The position numbers and the translations under genes were made by a program. Positions 1 through 9,072 of a stretch of DNA of 64,000 nucleotides are shown here, piece by piece. The notes under the pieces are model-generated. The model did no database searches, was not told the DNA's origin, and saw nothing but the letters and a program-made list of their open reading frames with translations. The stretch is taken from contig NZ_LQNF01000006.1 in assembly GCF_001618145.1 (NCBI RefSeq), forward strand, positions 1 through 64,000. The letters run 5' to 3'. Positions within the stretch are counted from its first letter, which is position 1. Every line of letters begins with the position of its first letter. The DNA is from Oceanobacillus damuensis. GTDB taxonomy: Bacteria > Bacillota > Bacilli > Bacillales > Amphibacillaceae.

Positions 1-41
1 CGTGCCCGCGGAAAGCATCCGCCCAGAGCGATCCCGGACGG
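1..41. repeat. GC-rich dispersed repeat, partial copy at the window edge
   Basis: These 41 bases are the exact reverse complement of 52565-52605. They are much richer in G+C than the surrounding A+T-rich sequence and match a type of intergenic repeat (with a TTTCCGCGGGCACGGC-like core) that I recall from many Bacillaceae. The copy is cut by the window edge, so its full extent is unknown. No gene overlaps it. Confidence 0.85.
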
Positions 42-210
42 CAGCAGATGCACATATTCCCGGAAATAAATCTAAATTACTTCGCAGTTTACACATATTG
101 CGCTCATAACGACAATTTTGTTCTGGGGACGTGTTCGCAGTCCGAATTTTTTAGAAATGGCCATCACAATGTTTATAAATCTATTTGAAATTCAAATAAA
201 TTTTTAATCC

Positions 211-263
211 AAAAGAAGTAACCGCTCTCCAGGACTAATTGGAGTTTAACGGTTACTTCTTTT
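211..263. terminator. Strong inverted-repeat terminator after namZ
   Basis: AAAAGAAGTAACCG (211-224) pairs with CGGTTACTTCTTTT (250-263), a 14-bp stem with A-runs and T-runs on both sides, so it can act in both directions. It lies just beyond the end of the minus-strand amiE-nagZ-namZ operon. The rest of bases 42-374 shows no gene. Confidence 0.85.
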
Positions 264-374
264 GTCTAAACAACTTTTTCATTTTGATCAACCATTGTTA
301 AAGTGGTTTGCAGTGGTTGTTTCTACTCGATATTTTAGTAGATACATGATATATTTTATTTCCAAGTGATGCAG

Positions 375-1643
375 TTAGTAAATAAGGTAATCCTTACGAA
401 CCGTCTCGAAAGCTTTCAATTCATCTTTCCATTCCTTCTCCATATCTTTAACGGAATCTCCGTTTTCAATTGCCTCACGAATCCATCCATTGCCGATAAG
501 ATTGTCGAAGAAGGATATACCTGCACTGTTTTCTGCCCGGAATTCAAAGTCTTCCGGATACATATCATGGAGTGTTTTTACGATATGCAGCCCCGTCTCG
601 ACAGGTTTATAGGACTTTTTGTTTGTCACATGAATTTGGATACCATGACTGAGTGTTCCGGCATGTTTGGAAATGGAAGGTGTGAATGATGCAGCCCGGA
701 ATGTCACCCCAGGTAACTCCAAGTCATTTAATGCTGCTGCGAGTTCTGTACTGTTAACAAAAGGTGCACCGATAAACTCGAATGGCTTTGTTGTACCTCG
801 TCCTTCCGATACGTTTGTACCTTCAATTAAAGCTGCACCTGGATATACAAGTGCTGTGTCAAGTGTAGGCATATTTGGTGATGGCAGAACGAATTCCAAA
901 TTTGTATCATCATAGTACATATTGCGGTTCCATCCGTCCATTTCCACAACGGTTAAATCTGAATTAATTTCAAACTCTTCATTGAAAAACGTCGCCAGTT
1001 CTCCGACAGTCATCCCGTGTCGTAATGGAATAGGATAGTTTCCAACAAAAGAGGCGTATTCCGGTTCAAGCACCGGTCCCTGTACCTTTTGTCCGCCAAG
1101 TGGGTTCGGTCGGTCAAGCGCGATAAATTCCTTTCCGTTTTCCTGTGCTGCTTCCATTGCATATGCCATCGTATAAATATACGTATAGAAGCGAGTTCCG
1201 ACATCCTGAATGTCAAATATCAGTACATCAACTTCTTCCAGCATTTCAGGGGTAGGTTTTCTTGTTTGGCCATATAAGCTGTATACCGGCAATCCTGTTG
1301 TCTCATCGATATAAAATTCTACATATTCTCCTGCCTGAGCATCCCCGCGCACCCCATGCTCCGGACCATAAAGGGCGGTCAACTCAACATCTGGATCATT
1401 ATGAAGCAAATCTACTATACTGTTTAATTCCTGATCGACACCGGTAGGGTTCGTAATTAAACCTACTCGTTTTCCTTCAATAAGGTCTTTCTGCTCGTTC
1501 AATAAAACGTCGACACCTAATTGGACTTCTTTACCATTATCTTTTTCCTTGTCATTTCCGTTGTTTCCCTTATCTGCAAATGCTGCAGTAAGGGAGGTTA
1601 GAACCATAATGGCTGTTAACAACAGTATTAGCGATTTTTTCAT
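375..1643 (-). CDS. namZ: NamZ, exo-beta-N-acetylmuramidase (DUF1343 family), secreted
   Basis: This 422-residue secreted protein belongs to the DUF1343 family. Its founding member, B. subtilis NamZ (YbbC), removes N-acetylmuramic acid from the non-reducing end of peptidoglycan fragments during cell-wall recycling. Visible family motifs are YGPEHGVRGDAQAGE, DIQDVGTRFYTYIYTM and LDRPNPLGG, after a signal peptide (KKSLILLLTAIMVL to about AFA). The ATG start at 1643 has AGGAG ten bases upstream; a GTG three codons earlier sits too close to that site. It is the last gene of an operon with nagZ (20-bp gap) and the AmiE-like hydrolase, the same trio as in B. subtilis. The import and MurNAc-6P genes (murP, murQ) and murR are not in the window. 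Confidence 0.93.
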   Translation of the reverse strand: MKKSLILLLTAIMVLTSLTAAFADKGNNGNDKEKDNGKEVQLGVDVLLNEQKDLIEGKRVGLITNPTGVDQELNSIVDLLHNDPDVELTALYGPEHGVRGDAQAGEYVEFYIDETTGLPVYSLYGQTRKPTPEMLEEVDVLIFDIQDVGTRFYTYIYTMAYAMEAAQENGKEFIALDRPNPLGGQKVQGPVLEPEYASFVGNYPIPLRHGMTVGELATFFNEEFEINSDLTVVEMDGWNRNMYYDDTNLEFVLPSPNMPTLDTALVYPGAALIEGTNVSEGRGTTKPFEFIGAPFVNSTELAAALNDLELPGVTFRAASFTPSISKHAGTLSHGIQIHVTNKKSYKPVETGLHIVKTLHDMYPEDFEFRAENSAGISFFDNLIGNGWIREAIENGDSVKDMEKEWKDELKAFETVRKDYLIY

Positions 1644-1663
1644 TTCATCCACACTCCTTTTAT

Positions 1664-3733
1664 TTAGTAGGTTAGACCGAAACCAAATTCATACAGTACA
1701 TCTTCATCTGCGCCTGGAATCGTGACGGGCAGCAATCCTGCAGGGTTATTTTCTCCAAAAATGATTGCGGCTGTTGCCTCAAAGCTGGCTGGTCTGAATC
1801 CATATTGTGCAAGATAACCATCTATCTCTGGAAAGGCCATAATATCGTACGGATTTCGGATGCCTACTCCAACAACAGGTGCTTCCACGTGTTCAATAAG
1901 CTGATTGATCATACGCATTTGTGTGCTGTCTGATGATCTGCCAGCTACATTAAACGTATAGGAACCGACAAGAACGGCACTTGCATCCTCTAGCTGAGCC
2001 AGCTGATCGTCATTTAATGGGCCGGAAGCTACCAAAAGGTCCGTATTTTCATGATAATTAGTTACTGCATCATATAAACTGCTAATAAACGTATTTCCGA
2101 TAACAACGATTTTTTCTTCGCTGGAAAAATCAAATGGTAAAACGTCATCATTTTTTAGAAGGGTAATGGACTGGTTTGCAGCCTCTGCCTCCACTTGCTT
2201 ATGTGCATCAGAACCGACAACTTCCTCGGCATTTGCAATGACTTCCTCAATTGGTTGAGGGGTTTCTGATTTTATGATGCCTCGTTCCATTTTTAACGTT
2301 AAGATCCTTTCCACCGATTCCTCAATACGTTCTTCCGTTATTTCTCCTGTTTCCACTGCCTCTAGCAATCCTTCAGCAACTTCCTCAAGACCGACAGGCA
2401 TTAAAATAATATCTGTTCCTGCTTTAACGGAGCGGAGAACTGCGTCGACCGGACCAAAATGTTCAGCAATGGCTGCCATGTTAAGGGCATCGGTGATAAT
2501 AATACCATCATATTCCATTTCTTCACGCATCAAGCCAGTCAATACTTTATGCGAAAGGGTGGCAGGCAAAGAAATCTCTGTGCCATCTTTTTGGGAAATC
2601 ACTTTTGTATCATCGATTTTAGGAAAGGTAACATGTGCAGTCATTACTGCGTCAATATCTTCCTCCATTGCTTGTTGGAAAGGGAACAGCTCGACTTCCA
2701 ACAGACGTTCCTTATCATGTGGCACTTCCGGTAAACCAAGATGCGAATCGACTGCCGTATCGCCATGCCCAGGGAAATGCTTTGCTGTTGCTGCGACACC
2801 AGTAGTTTGTAATCCTCTAATGTATGCGGTTCCCATTTCGGCTACAAGTTCCGGTGATTCACCGAAGGAACGAACCCCGATAACCGGATTATCCGGATTA
2901 TTATTCACATCGAGAACTGGTGCAAGGTTCATGTTGATGCCTAGCGAGTTTAACTCTTCCCCAATTGCTTGTCCGACATTTTCGGCAGTTTCTGCTGAAC
3001 GAGTTGCACCGAGTGCCATGTTCCCGGGCATATGTGTTCCTGACTGCAGGCGGGTAACAATACCGCCCTCCTGGTCAATTGCCAACAGGAGTCCATATTT
3101 TTCACTTGCCTCCTGATAGGCAGCTGCCAATAGAGCTGTCTGTTCCGTCGTAACGACATTTTCGGCAAATAAGATTACACCACCGAGATGATATTGCTCT
3201 ACAAGCTGTTCAATTTCGGGTAGCATTTCAGTTACATTTTCACCGTTCCACTTTCTGAAATCAGGCATCAGCATTTGGCCGACTTTTTCATTAAGTGTCA
3301 TGCCTTCGATTGCATTTCCAATGACATCGTAGCGAACGCCTTCTTCCTTAATAACGAGATACTCGGAAGATTTCTTGTGTACGGCGATTTTGTCTGTTGA
3401 AATACCGTCAGTAACGGTAATGAAAGCACGGCCGTTCTGTCCCGAAAAAGTGACCACTCCGTCTTGATCAACAGTAGCAACGTTTTTATTTTTTGAGGAC
3501 CATGTCAATCCTTCAGCTGTCATCTTAAAATGACCATCTGGATAGACATTCATTGCTTGTAAAGCAATTTGAGTATCTTTTATTTCAATTGCAGCTTCGG
3601 GAACGTTTTGAAAGATGATTAAATCCTCCGATACATTCTCCGCTGCAACTGCTGATTCTGACATGTTGAAAAGACTCAGTAATAATACAAAAATCGTTGT
3701 GATAATAAATGGGACTTTGCGGAAAAACTTCAT
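1664..3733 (-). CDS. nagZ: NagZ, glycoside hydrolase family 3 beta-N-acetylglucosaminidase, secreted
   Basis: GH3 enzyme of 689 residues that cleaves GlcNAc from muropeptides. The KHFPGHGDT...DSHLGLP loop carries the His-Asp general acid pair of bacterial NagZ, and DGIIITDALNM carries the nucleophile Asp. A signal peptide (FRKVPFIITTIFVLLL) marks it as exported, as in B. subtilis NagZ (YbbD). An Ig-like or Big_2-like segment seems to precede the catalytic domain (about residues 45-130, LTWSSKNKNVATVDQDGVV). The start at 3733 is chosen because AAGGAGG precedes it; the upstream in-frame ATG would add 21 residues before the signal peptide. It works between the amidase and NamZ in the same operon. 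Confidence 0.93.
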   Translation of the reverse strand: MKFFRKVPFIITTIFVLLLSLFNMSESAVAAENVSEDLIIFQNVPEAAIEIKDTQIALQAMNVYPDGHFKMTAEGLTWSSKNKNVATVDQDGVVTFSGQNGRAFITVTDGISTDKIAVHKKSSEYLVIKEEGVRYDVIGNAIEGMTLNEKVGQMLMPDFRKWNGENVTEMLPEIEQLVEQYHLGGVILFAENVVTTEQTALLAAAYQEASEKYGLLLAIDQEGGIVTRLQSGTHMPGNMALGATRSAETAENVGQAIGEELNSLGINMNLAPVLDVNNNPDNPVIGVRSFGESPELVAEMGTAYIRGLQTTGVAATAKHFPGHGDTAVDSHLGLPEVPHDKERLLEVELFPFQQAMEEDIDAVMTAHVTFPKIDDTKVISQKDGTEISLPATLSHKVLTGLMREEMEYDGIIITDALNMAAIAEHFGPVDAVLRSVKAGTDIILMPVGLEEVAEGLLEAVETGEITEERIEESVERILTLKMERGIIKSETPQPIEEVIANAEEVVGSDAHKQVEAEAANQSITLLKNDDVLPFDFSSEEKIVVIGNTFISSLYDAVTNYHENTDLLVASGPLNDDQLAQLEDASAVLVGSYTFNVAGRSSDSTQMRMINQLIEHVEAPVVGVGIRNPYDIMAFPEIDGYLAQYGFRPASFEATAAIIFGENNPAGLLPVTIPGADEDVLYEFGFGLTY

Positions 3734-3755
3734 TAAAATCCTCCTTGTAAAACGA

Positions 3756-5414
3756 TTAGTAGTTACGTTCCATCCATCCATTACTGGTAATATCAAATGG
3801 CAGGCTGCCGATAGTTGAATGGCTTAGTTTAAGATTAGTCACGTACCATCCTCGTTCATTGCCGGCAACATCGGTACTGTAACGAAAGCGAATATGAGTC
3901 GTATCTGCAGGAATTGTAAGTTCTTCACTAATCCAGTCGCCGCTGCTTCCGGAGTAGGCGTCTTTTACAGTATTCCAGTTATCCCCATCATTTGATACCT
4001 CTACATAGCCAAAATCCCAGTAATTTTCAATTCTGTACCATGTATCGTAAGTCAGTATGGCATCTTCTTCCAGGGATACTTCGAGGGTCAAGGAGCGGTT
4101 ATCCAGATGATCACCATGCCCTGCATACCATGCATCGGTATCCCCCGGAACAGCGACTGGGATTGCATTTGCTGTAAGTCTTGCCAGTTCTCTGCGTGCA
4201 ATATTGGTTGTTACCGTTTCACGTGTTGGGTGCACACGGTTTGTCAATAAAATAGCGATTGTATCATTTTCCAAATTGACTACGAGTGATGTACCTGTAT
4301 AACCTGTATGGCCTATGGACGCAGAACCTGATAGTCCATCCATATACCATGCTTGTGAAAGTTCCCATCCTAAACCATGATCATTTCCAGGGAATTCAGG
4401 AATTTGGTTTTCGACCAACAATGCAACTGTTTCCGGCTGAAGAATCTGTTTTCCGCCGTAGCCTCCGTCATTAATAAACATATGTGCAAGTTTTCCAAGG
4501 TCACTCGCAGTGGAAAAAACTCCTGCGTGTCCCGCCACTCCATCAAGGGACCATGCGCTTTCATCATGCACTTCACCCCAGACAAGACCTCTGTTCGTCC
4601 ATGGCTGATATTCGGTAGCGGCAATCCTGTCCTTTAATGCCTCTGGTGGGTTGTACATCGTATCGTTCATCTGCAGCGGAACTGTGATATTTTCATATAC
4701 AAATTCATCAAGACGCTGACCTGATAGTCGTTCAATAAGAGCACCGAGTGTAATCATATTTAAATCACTGTATGTGTATGTAGATCCTGGTGAATTGTCG
4801 AGTGGATATTGATAAACGTATTGCAGTCTTTCTTCCCGATTGTCTCCAATCGTGTATAGCGGAATCCATGAGGTGAATCCTGATGTGTGGGTCATAAGTT
4901 GTTTAATGGTTACATTTTCTTTTCCATTTTTTGCAAATTCCGGAATATAAGCGGAAACAGGATCATCAAGGTCGAAAAGGCCCTGTTCGTATAAAATCAT
5001 CGCAGCCGTCGATGTGAATATTTTACTGATGGAAGCAAGGTCGAAAATAGTATCCTCGCTCATTGCAATAGGGTCATCAGTCAGATTACCCTGATCATCT
5101 TCGTACAAAAAAGCATTCCCATATGCTTCATGTTGGACAATATGGCCTTTTCTTGCCACGAATGTAACCGCACCCGGAAATGTTCCGTTTTCAATCATCT
5201 CTTCCATTAATGGATTAATTTGCTGTAAAGGCTCTTCCATCATTCCAGCACCTTTTGCGGAACCGGGGTGCAATACTGGGGATGCAGGACCTGGGTTACC
5301 CCACGAAAAACTAGCATTCAAACCATTTTTGGCAATTGCAGGTACACTTGTAAAGATAATGATAGTAACGACAAGGAAGCCTGTAATACCCATAAAAACA
5401 AAGAATTTTTGCAT
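3756..5414 (-). CDS. AmiE-like serine hydrolase (beta-lactamase/class C PBP fold) with C-terminal jelly-roll domain
   Basis: This 552-residue exported protein has a penicillin-binding/beta-lactamase fold: SISK at residues 128-131 (nucleophile Ser128), YSDLN as the second motif and IGHTGYTG as the third. Its operon place before nagZ and namZ matches B. subtilis AmiE (YbbE), an N-acetylmuramyl-L-alanine amidase of this fold, so stem-peptide removal in wall recycling is the likely role. The last 120 residues or so (NRSLTLEVSLEEDAILTYDT onward, rich in W and Y) look like a separate carbohydrate-binding or immune-inhibitor-A-type beta-sandwich that the usual AmiE lacks. ATG codons at 5417 and 5414 are both possible; the second is better spaced from AGGAGG. 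Confidence 0.85.
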   Translation of the reverse strand: MQKFFVFMGITGFLVVTIIIFTSVPAIAKNGLNASFSWGNPGPASPVLHPGSAKGAGMMEEPLQQINPLMEEMIENGTFPGAVTFVARKGHIVQHEAYGNAFLYEDDQGNLTDDPIAMSEDTIFDLASISKIFTSTAAMILYEQGLFDLDDPVSAYIPEFAKNGKENVTIKQLMTHTSGFTSWIPLYTIGDNREERLQYVYQYPLDNSPGSTYTYSDLNMITLGALIERLSGQRLDEFVYENITVPLQMNDTMYNPPEALKDRIAATEYQPWTNRGLVWGEVHDESAWSLDGVAGHAGVFSTASDLGKLAHMFINDGGYGGKQILQPETVALLVENQIPEFPGNDHGLGWELSQAWYMDGLSGSASIGHTGYTGTSLVVNLENDTIAILLTNRVHPTRETVTTNIARRELARLTANAIPVAVPGDTDAWYAGHGDHLDNRSLTLEVSLEEDAILTYDTWYRIENYWDFGYVEVSNDGDNWNTVKDAYSGSSGDWISEELTIPADTTHIRFRYSTDVAGNERGWYVTNLKLSHSTIGSLPFDITSNGWMERNY

Positions 5415-5434
5415 CATTTCCCTCCTTTTTGTTT

Positions 5435-5447
5435 AATTCTCAGAATT
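5435..5447. promoter_or_regulatory. 13-bp palindrome upstream of the wall-recycling operon
   Basis: AATTCT-C-AGAATT is a perfect palindrome 20 bases before the first gene, next to its ribosome-binding site, and could be an operator. Which regulator would bind is unknown. The rest of 5415-5751 is very A+T-rich and shows no gene or clear RNA. Confidence 0.35.
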
Positions 5448-5751
5448 CAGATATTTTATTCTGTGAATACCCTTTCATATTATAAATTATAGCAGTCTAT
5501 TAAAATTGTCTATCACTCTATATTACTATATTATGAAATTAAATTTTAGAAGATAGTTCTATTTATCTGTGCCAAAAGATACTGGTACATATGGACATGA
5601 TGATGACTTGTCATATTGCCCATATAAAAACATAACATTATTTATATAGAACTTAATATTTTGATTTAATTAAATTTTCAGGTTTAGACACTTCTGGTTT
5701 AGGTAATAGGAAAAAAGAGGCGGTTTGAAAAAATAAAATAGGGGGATTTTA

Positions 5752-5868
5752 ATGAGAGAGTTTATTGTAGACGGTTGGACTTTATTCTGGTTTGCTGTTC
5801 CAATGCCGCTATTAGTCGTATGGGCGATTATCACTTTCTTTACCGATAAGGAGAGTGATGAGACATGA
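5752..5868 (+). CDS. Symporter small accessory protein (38-residue membrane peptide)
   Basis: The 38-codon frame begins after a GGGGGA ribosome-binding site and overlaps the symporter start by ATGA. Its product, MREFIVDGWTLFWFAVPMPL followed by LVVWAIITFF and an acidic tail, is one transmembrane helix. Small single-helix proteins encoded directly before sodium:solute symporters are annotated in Bacillaceae as symporter small accessory protein. The coding overlap implies translational coupling and a one-to-one association with PutP. The contribution to transport is inferred only from position. Confidence 0.8.
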   Translation: MREFIVDGWTLFWFAVPMPLLVVWAIITFFTDKESDET

Positions 5869-7364
5869 ATCCTACACTGATTACCTTCATTGCTTATTTG
5901 ATATTAATGATAACCATCGGAATCATTACCTACAGAATGACAAATACGTTATCGGATTATATTCTTGGCGGTCGTAAGCTGAATAGTTGGGTCACGGCAT
6001 TTTCTGCATCTGCAAGTGATTTTAGTGGCTGGTTATTAATCGGCTTACCAGGTGCTGCTTATGCTGCAGGTCTTGGACAATGGAGTTTATGGATAGCGGT
6101 TGGTCTGGCAGTTGGTGCGATGATCAACTGGCAGTATGTTGCCAAAAGGCTGCGTGTCTATACGGAGTATACGAATGATTCCATTACACTGCCACAGTTT
6201 TTTGAAAACCGGTTTCGGGATAACTCGCATCTGTTAAGGGTCATTTCGGCGTTGTTTATTTTGGCCTTCTTCTTATTTTATACAGCATCAGGTCTTGTGG
6301 CAGGTGCAAAATTATTCCAGGGGACATTTGGTGTTGATTATCATTTCGCTCTTACAATGGGAGCGGTTATCATTGTAGCCTATACATTTTTAGGTGGCTT
6401 TTTGGCAGTTAGTTATACTGACTTTATTCAGGGTGTATTAATGTCGGCAGCCTTACTGTTTACCTCTATTTATGGTCTGATTCAAATTGGTGGATTTGGG
6501 GAACTATTTAATCAGTTGGGTTCGATTAACACGAGCCTGATAGATGCTTTTGCTGCTACTACGTATGATCAGGAAGCAGGGATATTATGGGAATCTGCAG
6601 GTGCGATTGGAGCTGTGGGTATCATTTCGGCACTTGCCTGGGGGCTTGGTTATTTTGGACAGCCTCATATCCTGGCAAGGTTTATGGCGATACGTTCTCA
6701 TAAAGAAGTAAGAAAAGCCCGATTGATAAGTGTTTCTTTTGGGTTGGTTATCCCTTTGTATGGAGCTTTGATTGTAGGTATGCTGGGAATTGTGACATTT
6801 GATCAGCCTTTGGCGGATTCGGAACAGGTTTTTATTCAGCTCGTTCAGGTTGTATATAACCCGTGGGTTGCAGGGTTCTTGCTTGCTGCAGTATTGGCGG
6901 CAATTATGAGTACCGTTGATTCGCAGCTGCTTGTATCTTCCAGTGCCCTATCAGAGGATTTTTACCGCAGATACTTACGCAAAGAGGCAAGCAATAAGGA
7001 ACTCGTTTGGGTTGGCAGGATTTCCGTTCTTGTTATTGCATTGATTGCATTGATCCTCGCATGGAATGAGTCCAGCTCCGTGCTTGATCTCGTATCCTAT
7101 GCATGGGCAGGATTTGGTGCTACATTTGGACCGGCCATCTTGTTCTCCCTATTCTGGAGAAAAACAAGCAGAAATGGAGTTTTGGCCGGAATCATTCTCG
7201 GTGGGATCACCATATTCGTATGGCCGCTTACAGGCTCCGAGCTGTATGAAATGGTACCGGGCTTTATTTTGTCCAGTATTGCAATCGTTGTTTTTAGTCT
7301 CATCGGAAAAGGGCCGACAAAAGAAATGCAGGAAGAATACGATAAAGTTGCAGGTGTTAAATAA
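5865..7364 (+). CDS. Sodium:solute symporter, PutP-like
   Basis: Membrane protein of 499 residues with about 13 helices of the SSS family. It has the family signatures LGGRKLNSWVTAFSASASDFSGWLL near the N terminus, ALAWGLGYFGQPHILARFMA and ADSEQVF, typical of the proline permease PutP. It imports a substrate with Na+ across the cytoplasmic membrane. The downstream neighbour is a ureohydrolase (gap about 18 bp), so the substrate in this operon may be a guanidino compound or an amino acid other than proline; this cannot be decided from sequence. Start at ATG within the overlap with the upstream small protein. Confidence 0.88.
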   Translation: MNPTLITFIAYLILMITIGIITYRMTNTLSDYILGGRKLNSWVTAFSASASDFSGWLLIGLPGAAYAAGLGQWSLWIAVGLAVGAMINWQYVAKRLRVYTEYTNDSITLPQFFENRFRDNSHLLRVISALFILAFFLFYTASGLVAGAKLFQGTFGVDYHFALTMGAVIIVAYTFLGGFLAVSYTDFIQGVLMSAALLFTSIYGLIQIGGFGELFNQLGSINTSLIDAFAATTYDQEAGILWESAGAIGAVGIISALAWGLGYFGQPHILARFMAIRSHKEVRKARLISVSFGLVIPLYGALIVGMLGIVTFDQPLADSEQVFIQLVQVVYNPWVAGFLLAAVLAAIMSTVDSQLLVSSSALSEDFYRRYLRKEASNKELVWVGRISVLVIALIALILAWNESSSVLDLVSYAWAGFGATFGPAILFSLFWRKTSRNGVLAGIILGGITIFVWPLTGSELYEMVPGFILSSIAIVVFSLIGKGPTKEMQEEYDKVAGVK

Positions 7365-7382
7365 ACTAGGAGTGATGTGAAT

Positions 7383-8339
7383 ATGACAGAGAATTTATAT
7401 GGAAATACACCTTGCTATTTAGGTGGAAAGAAAGTTAGCCTAAAAGAAAAAAATTACAGTGATAGAGATGTACTCGTTTATGGAGTTCCATGGGAAGGTG
7501 CGGTAACCTGGGGTGATTATACAGGCTGTGAGCTAGGTCCAAAAGTCATCCGCCTGAATTCAGCGCGTTACTCCGGTTATTTACCAGAGCTGAATCATAT
7601 GGATGTGCTTCAGCACTACACGATTGGTGACTTGGGAGATATCGATGTTGTTCCAGCTGACACGTTGGAAACGATGTCTCGTATTGAGGATTTTTCTTCT
7701 GAGGTCTGGAAAACCGGAAAATTCCCAGTTGCATTTGGTGGTGACCATGGCATAACCTATCCGATTGTAAAAGCATTAAGCGAAGTAGTTGATGGAAAAG
7801 TCGGGATCATTCATCTGGATGCCCATTATGATAACCATCCAGATTATGATGGGGATAAATTTGCACGCAGCACACCATTCCATCGGATTTATGAAAGTGA
7901 AAGTGTCCGAAATGAAAGTATTGTACACATGGGAATCCATGGTCCGCGCAACAAACCGGAGACAGGAAAATATGCAGATGAAGTCGGTGCAACGACGGTA
8001 TCTGTAAGGGAAATCAGAAAAGCAGGAACAGATCTGACAGAGCTTGCAAGAAAAGTATATGATATAGCGAGCGAAGGAACAGAAGCGGTCTACTTAAGTA
8101 TTTGCAGTGACGTACTGGATTTTGCATTCAATCCAGGCGGGCCGGTAGATGGAAATGGTTTAACGTCCTATGAACTTCTGGAGCTTGTCCATGAATTTGC
8201 AAAGCTTGGGATACGTGGGATGGATTATGTAGAAGTGTACCCGCAACAGGATACAAATGATAATTCTTCCCATTTTGTAACCTATGCTGTTCTTTATGCT
8301 TTAGCAGGAAATATTTTGAAGGATCAGGCGGAAAATTAG
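7383..8339 (+). CDS. Agmatinase/arginase-family ureohydrolase with an altered metal site
   Basis: The 318-residue protein has the ureohydrolase fold with GGDHG (His122) and DAHYD (Asp146, His148, Asp150), ligands of the two-metal centre. The third motif, normally S-x-D-x-D, reads SICSD, so the first, bridging Asp is Cys241 while Asp243 remains. PWEGAVTWGDYTGCELGPKVIR near the N terminus fits the agmatinase branch. Members hydrolyse agmatine, arginine, guanidinobutyrate, formiminoglutamate or guanidine; which applies here is unknown. It is cotranscribed with the PutP-like symporter, suggesting uptake followed by hydrolysis. A GTG two codons upstream (7377) is an alternative start. Confidence 0.8.
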   Translation: MTENLYGNTPCYLGGKKVSLKEKNYSDRDVLVYGVPWEGAVTWGDYTGCELGPKVIRLNSARYSGYLPELNHMDVLQHYTIGDLGDIDVVPADTLETMSRIEDFSSEVWKTGKFPVAFGGDHGITYPIVKALSEVVDGKVGIIHLDAHYDNHPDYDGDKFARSTPFHRIYESESVRNESIVHMGIHGPRNKPETGKYADEVGATTVSVREIRKAGTDLTELARKVYDIASEGTEAVYLSICSDVLDFAFNPGGPVDGNGLTSYELLELVHEFAKLGIRGMDYVEVYPQQDTNDNSSHFVTYAVLYALAGNILKDQAEN

Positions 8340-8346
8340 TAAGTTG

Positions 8347-8376
8347 AGCCGCTTCCATACAGGGAGCGGCTTTTCC
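8347..8376 (+). terminator. Terminator after the symporter/ureohydrolase operon
   Basis: AGCCGCTTC (347-355 of this kilobase) pairs with GGAGCGGCT (363-371), followed by TTTTCCATTT. Confidence 0.8.
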
Positions 8377-8538
8377 ATTTCAGAGTAATCGTTATTAAGC
8401 AAGATCATTGTAATTTTACAGAACTATTTCTCAGATGTATACAGATAATAAGACCTATAATCTATCTTAATTTCATACTATATACACTTGTGAATTGCTG
8501 CACGGTTACACTATTATATGGGTATAGGAGGGGAAGTG

Positions 8539-8793
8539 TTGACTCAAGAGATAATTGACGAGTTGCTGGAAGCCATCACGTTATTATTGGATGATCTGAA
8601 AGATATACAGGAAAACAGCTATCATATGGATGAATTAATTAGTCAGCTGGAATCGCGTGTAAATGATGTGGAAGGTAATATAGTTGGATTGGAACAAAAC
8701 GCGCAGAGCCTCAATGATAAACTATCTCAAGTATTGGAATGTGTCATGAGCCGGGCAAAAGAAGAGATCACAGATTATAAGGTAATCAGCTAA
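8539..8793 (+). CDS. Small coiled-coil protein, unknown function
   Basis: I do not recognise this family. The frame encodes about 84 residues, acidic and almost wholly helical, with heptad-like spacing (LLEAITLLLDDLKDIQ, LISQLESRVNDVEGNIVGLEQNAQSLNDK split across the protein), suggesting a cytoplasmic coiled coil. TTG at 8539 is chosen as start because AGGAGGGG ends six bases before it; an ATG at 8518 and a GTG at 8536 lie in frame but do not fit the site. It stands alone between two operons and is followed by an imperfect hairpin and T-run (8798-8820). Confidence 0.6.
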   Translation: MTQEIIDELLEAITLLLDDLKDIQENSYHMDELISQLESRVNDVEGNIVGLEQNAQSLNDKLSQVLECVMSRAKEEITDYKVIS

Positions 8794-9072
8794 GCGTGCC
8801 ATGGCAGGCTTATTTTTTTTGCCTTTTATCCGAATAAATCCAGATGAGATAAGCTGGTTTGAGGTGGGGAGTAGCAATGTCAAATCAAGAATATTCTTTT
8901 GTGTGGAATAGGAAATTGCCTTTTCAACATTCCGGTTCAGTGTGGGTACAGAAGCTTTTTTGTTCATTTTATCGCTTTCGAAAATTGGGCTTCCTCCTAA
9001 AGAAACGTGGAACATTGATTATAATCGGCTTTCTGCAAAAAGTCATCATAGCCGTCACTATCAAAGCTTAAA
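8794..9072. other. Gene-poor stretch with a doubtful 64-codon frame
   Basis: From ATG 8877, which has a good GGTGGGG site upstream, an open frame runs to 9071. Its product (MSNQEYSFVWNRKLPFQHSG start) is unlike anything I know, and an overlapping frame is equally protein-like. This may be decayed coding DNA; I do not call a gene. Confidence 0.3.

Noticed and set aside
2274-3116. Open frame of 280 codons on the plus strand
   Set aside because: It lies opposite nagZ, is Ser-rich with no family resemblance, and is a shadow of the real minus-strand gene.
8877-9071. 64-codon frame with a good ribosome-binding site
   Set aside because: No recognisable product and an overlapping frame is equally protein-like; possibly decayed DNA.
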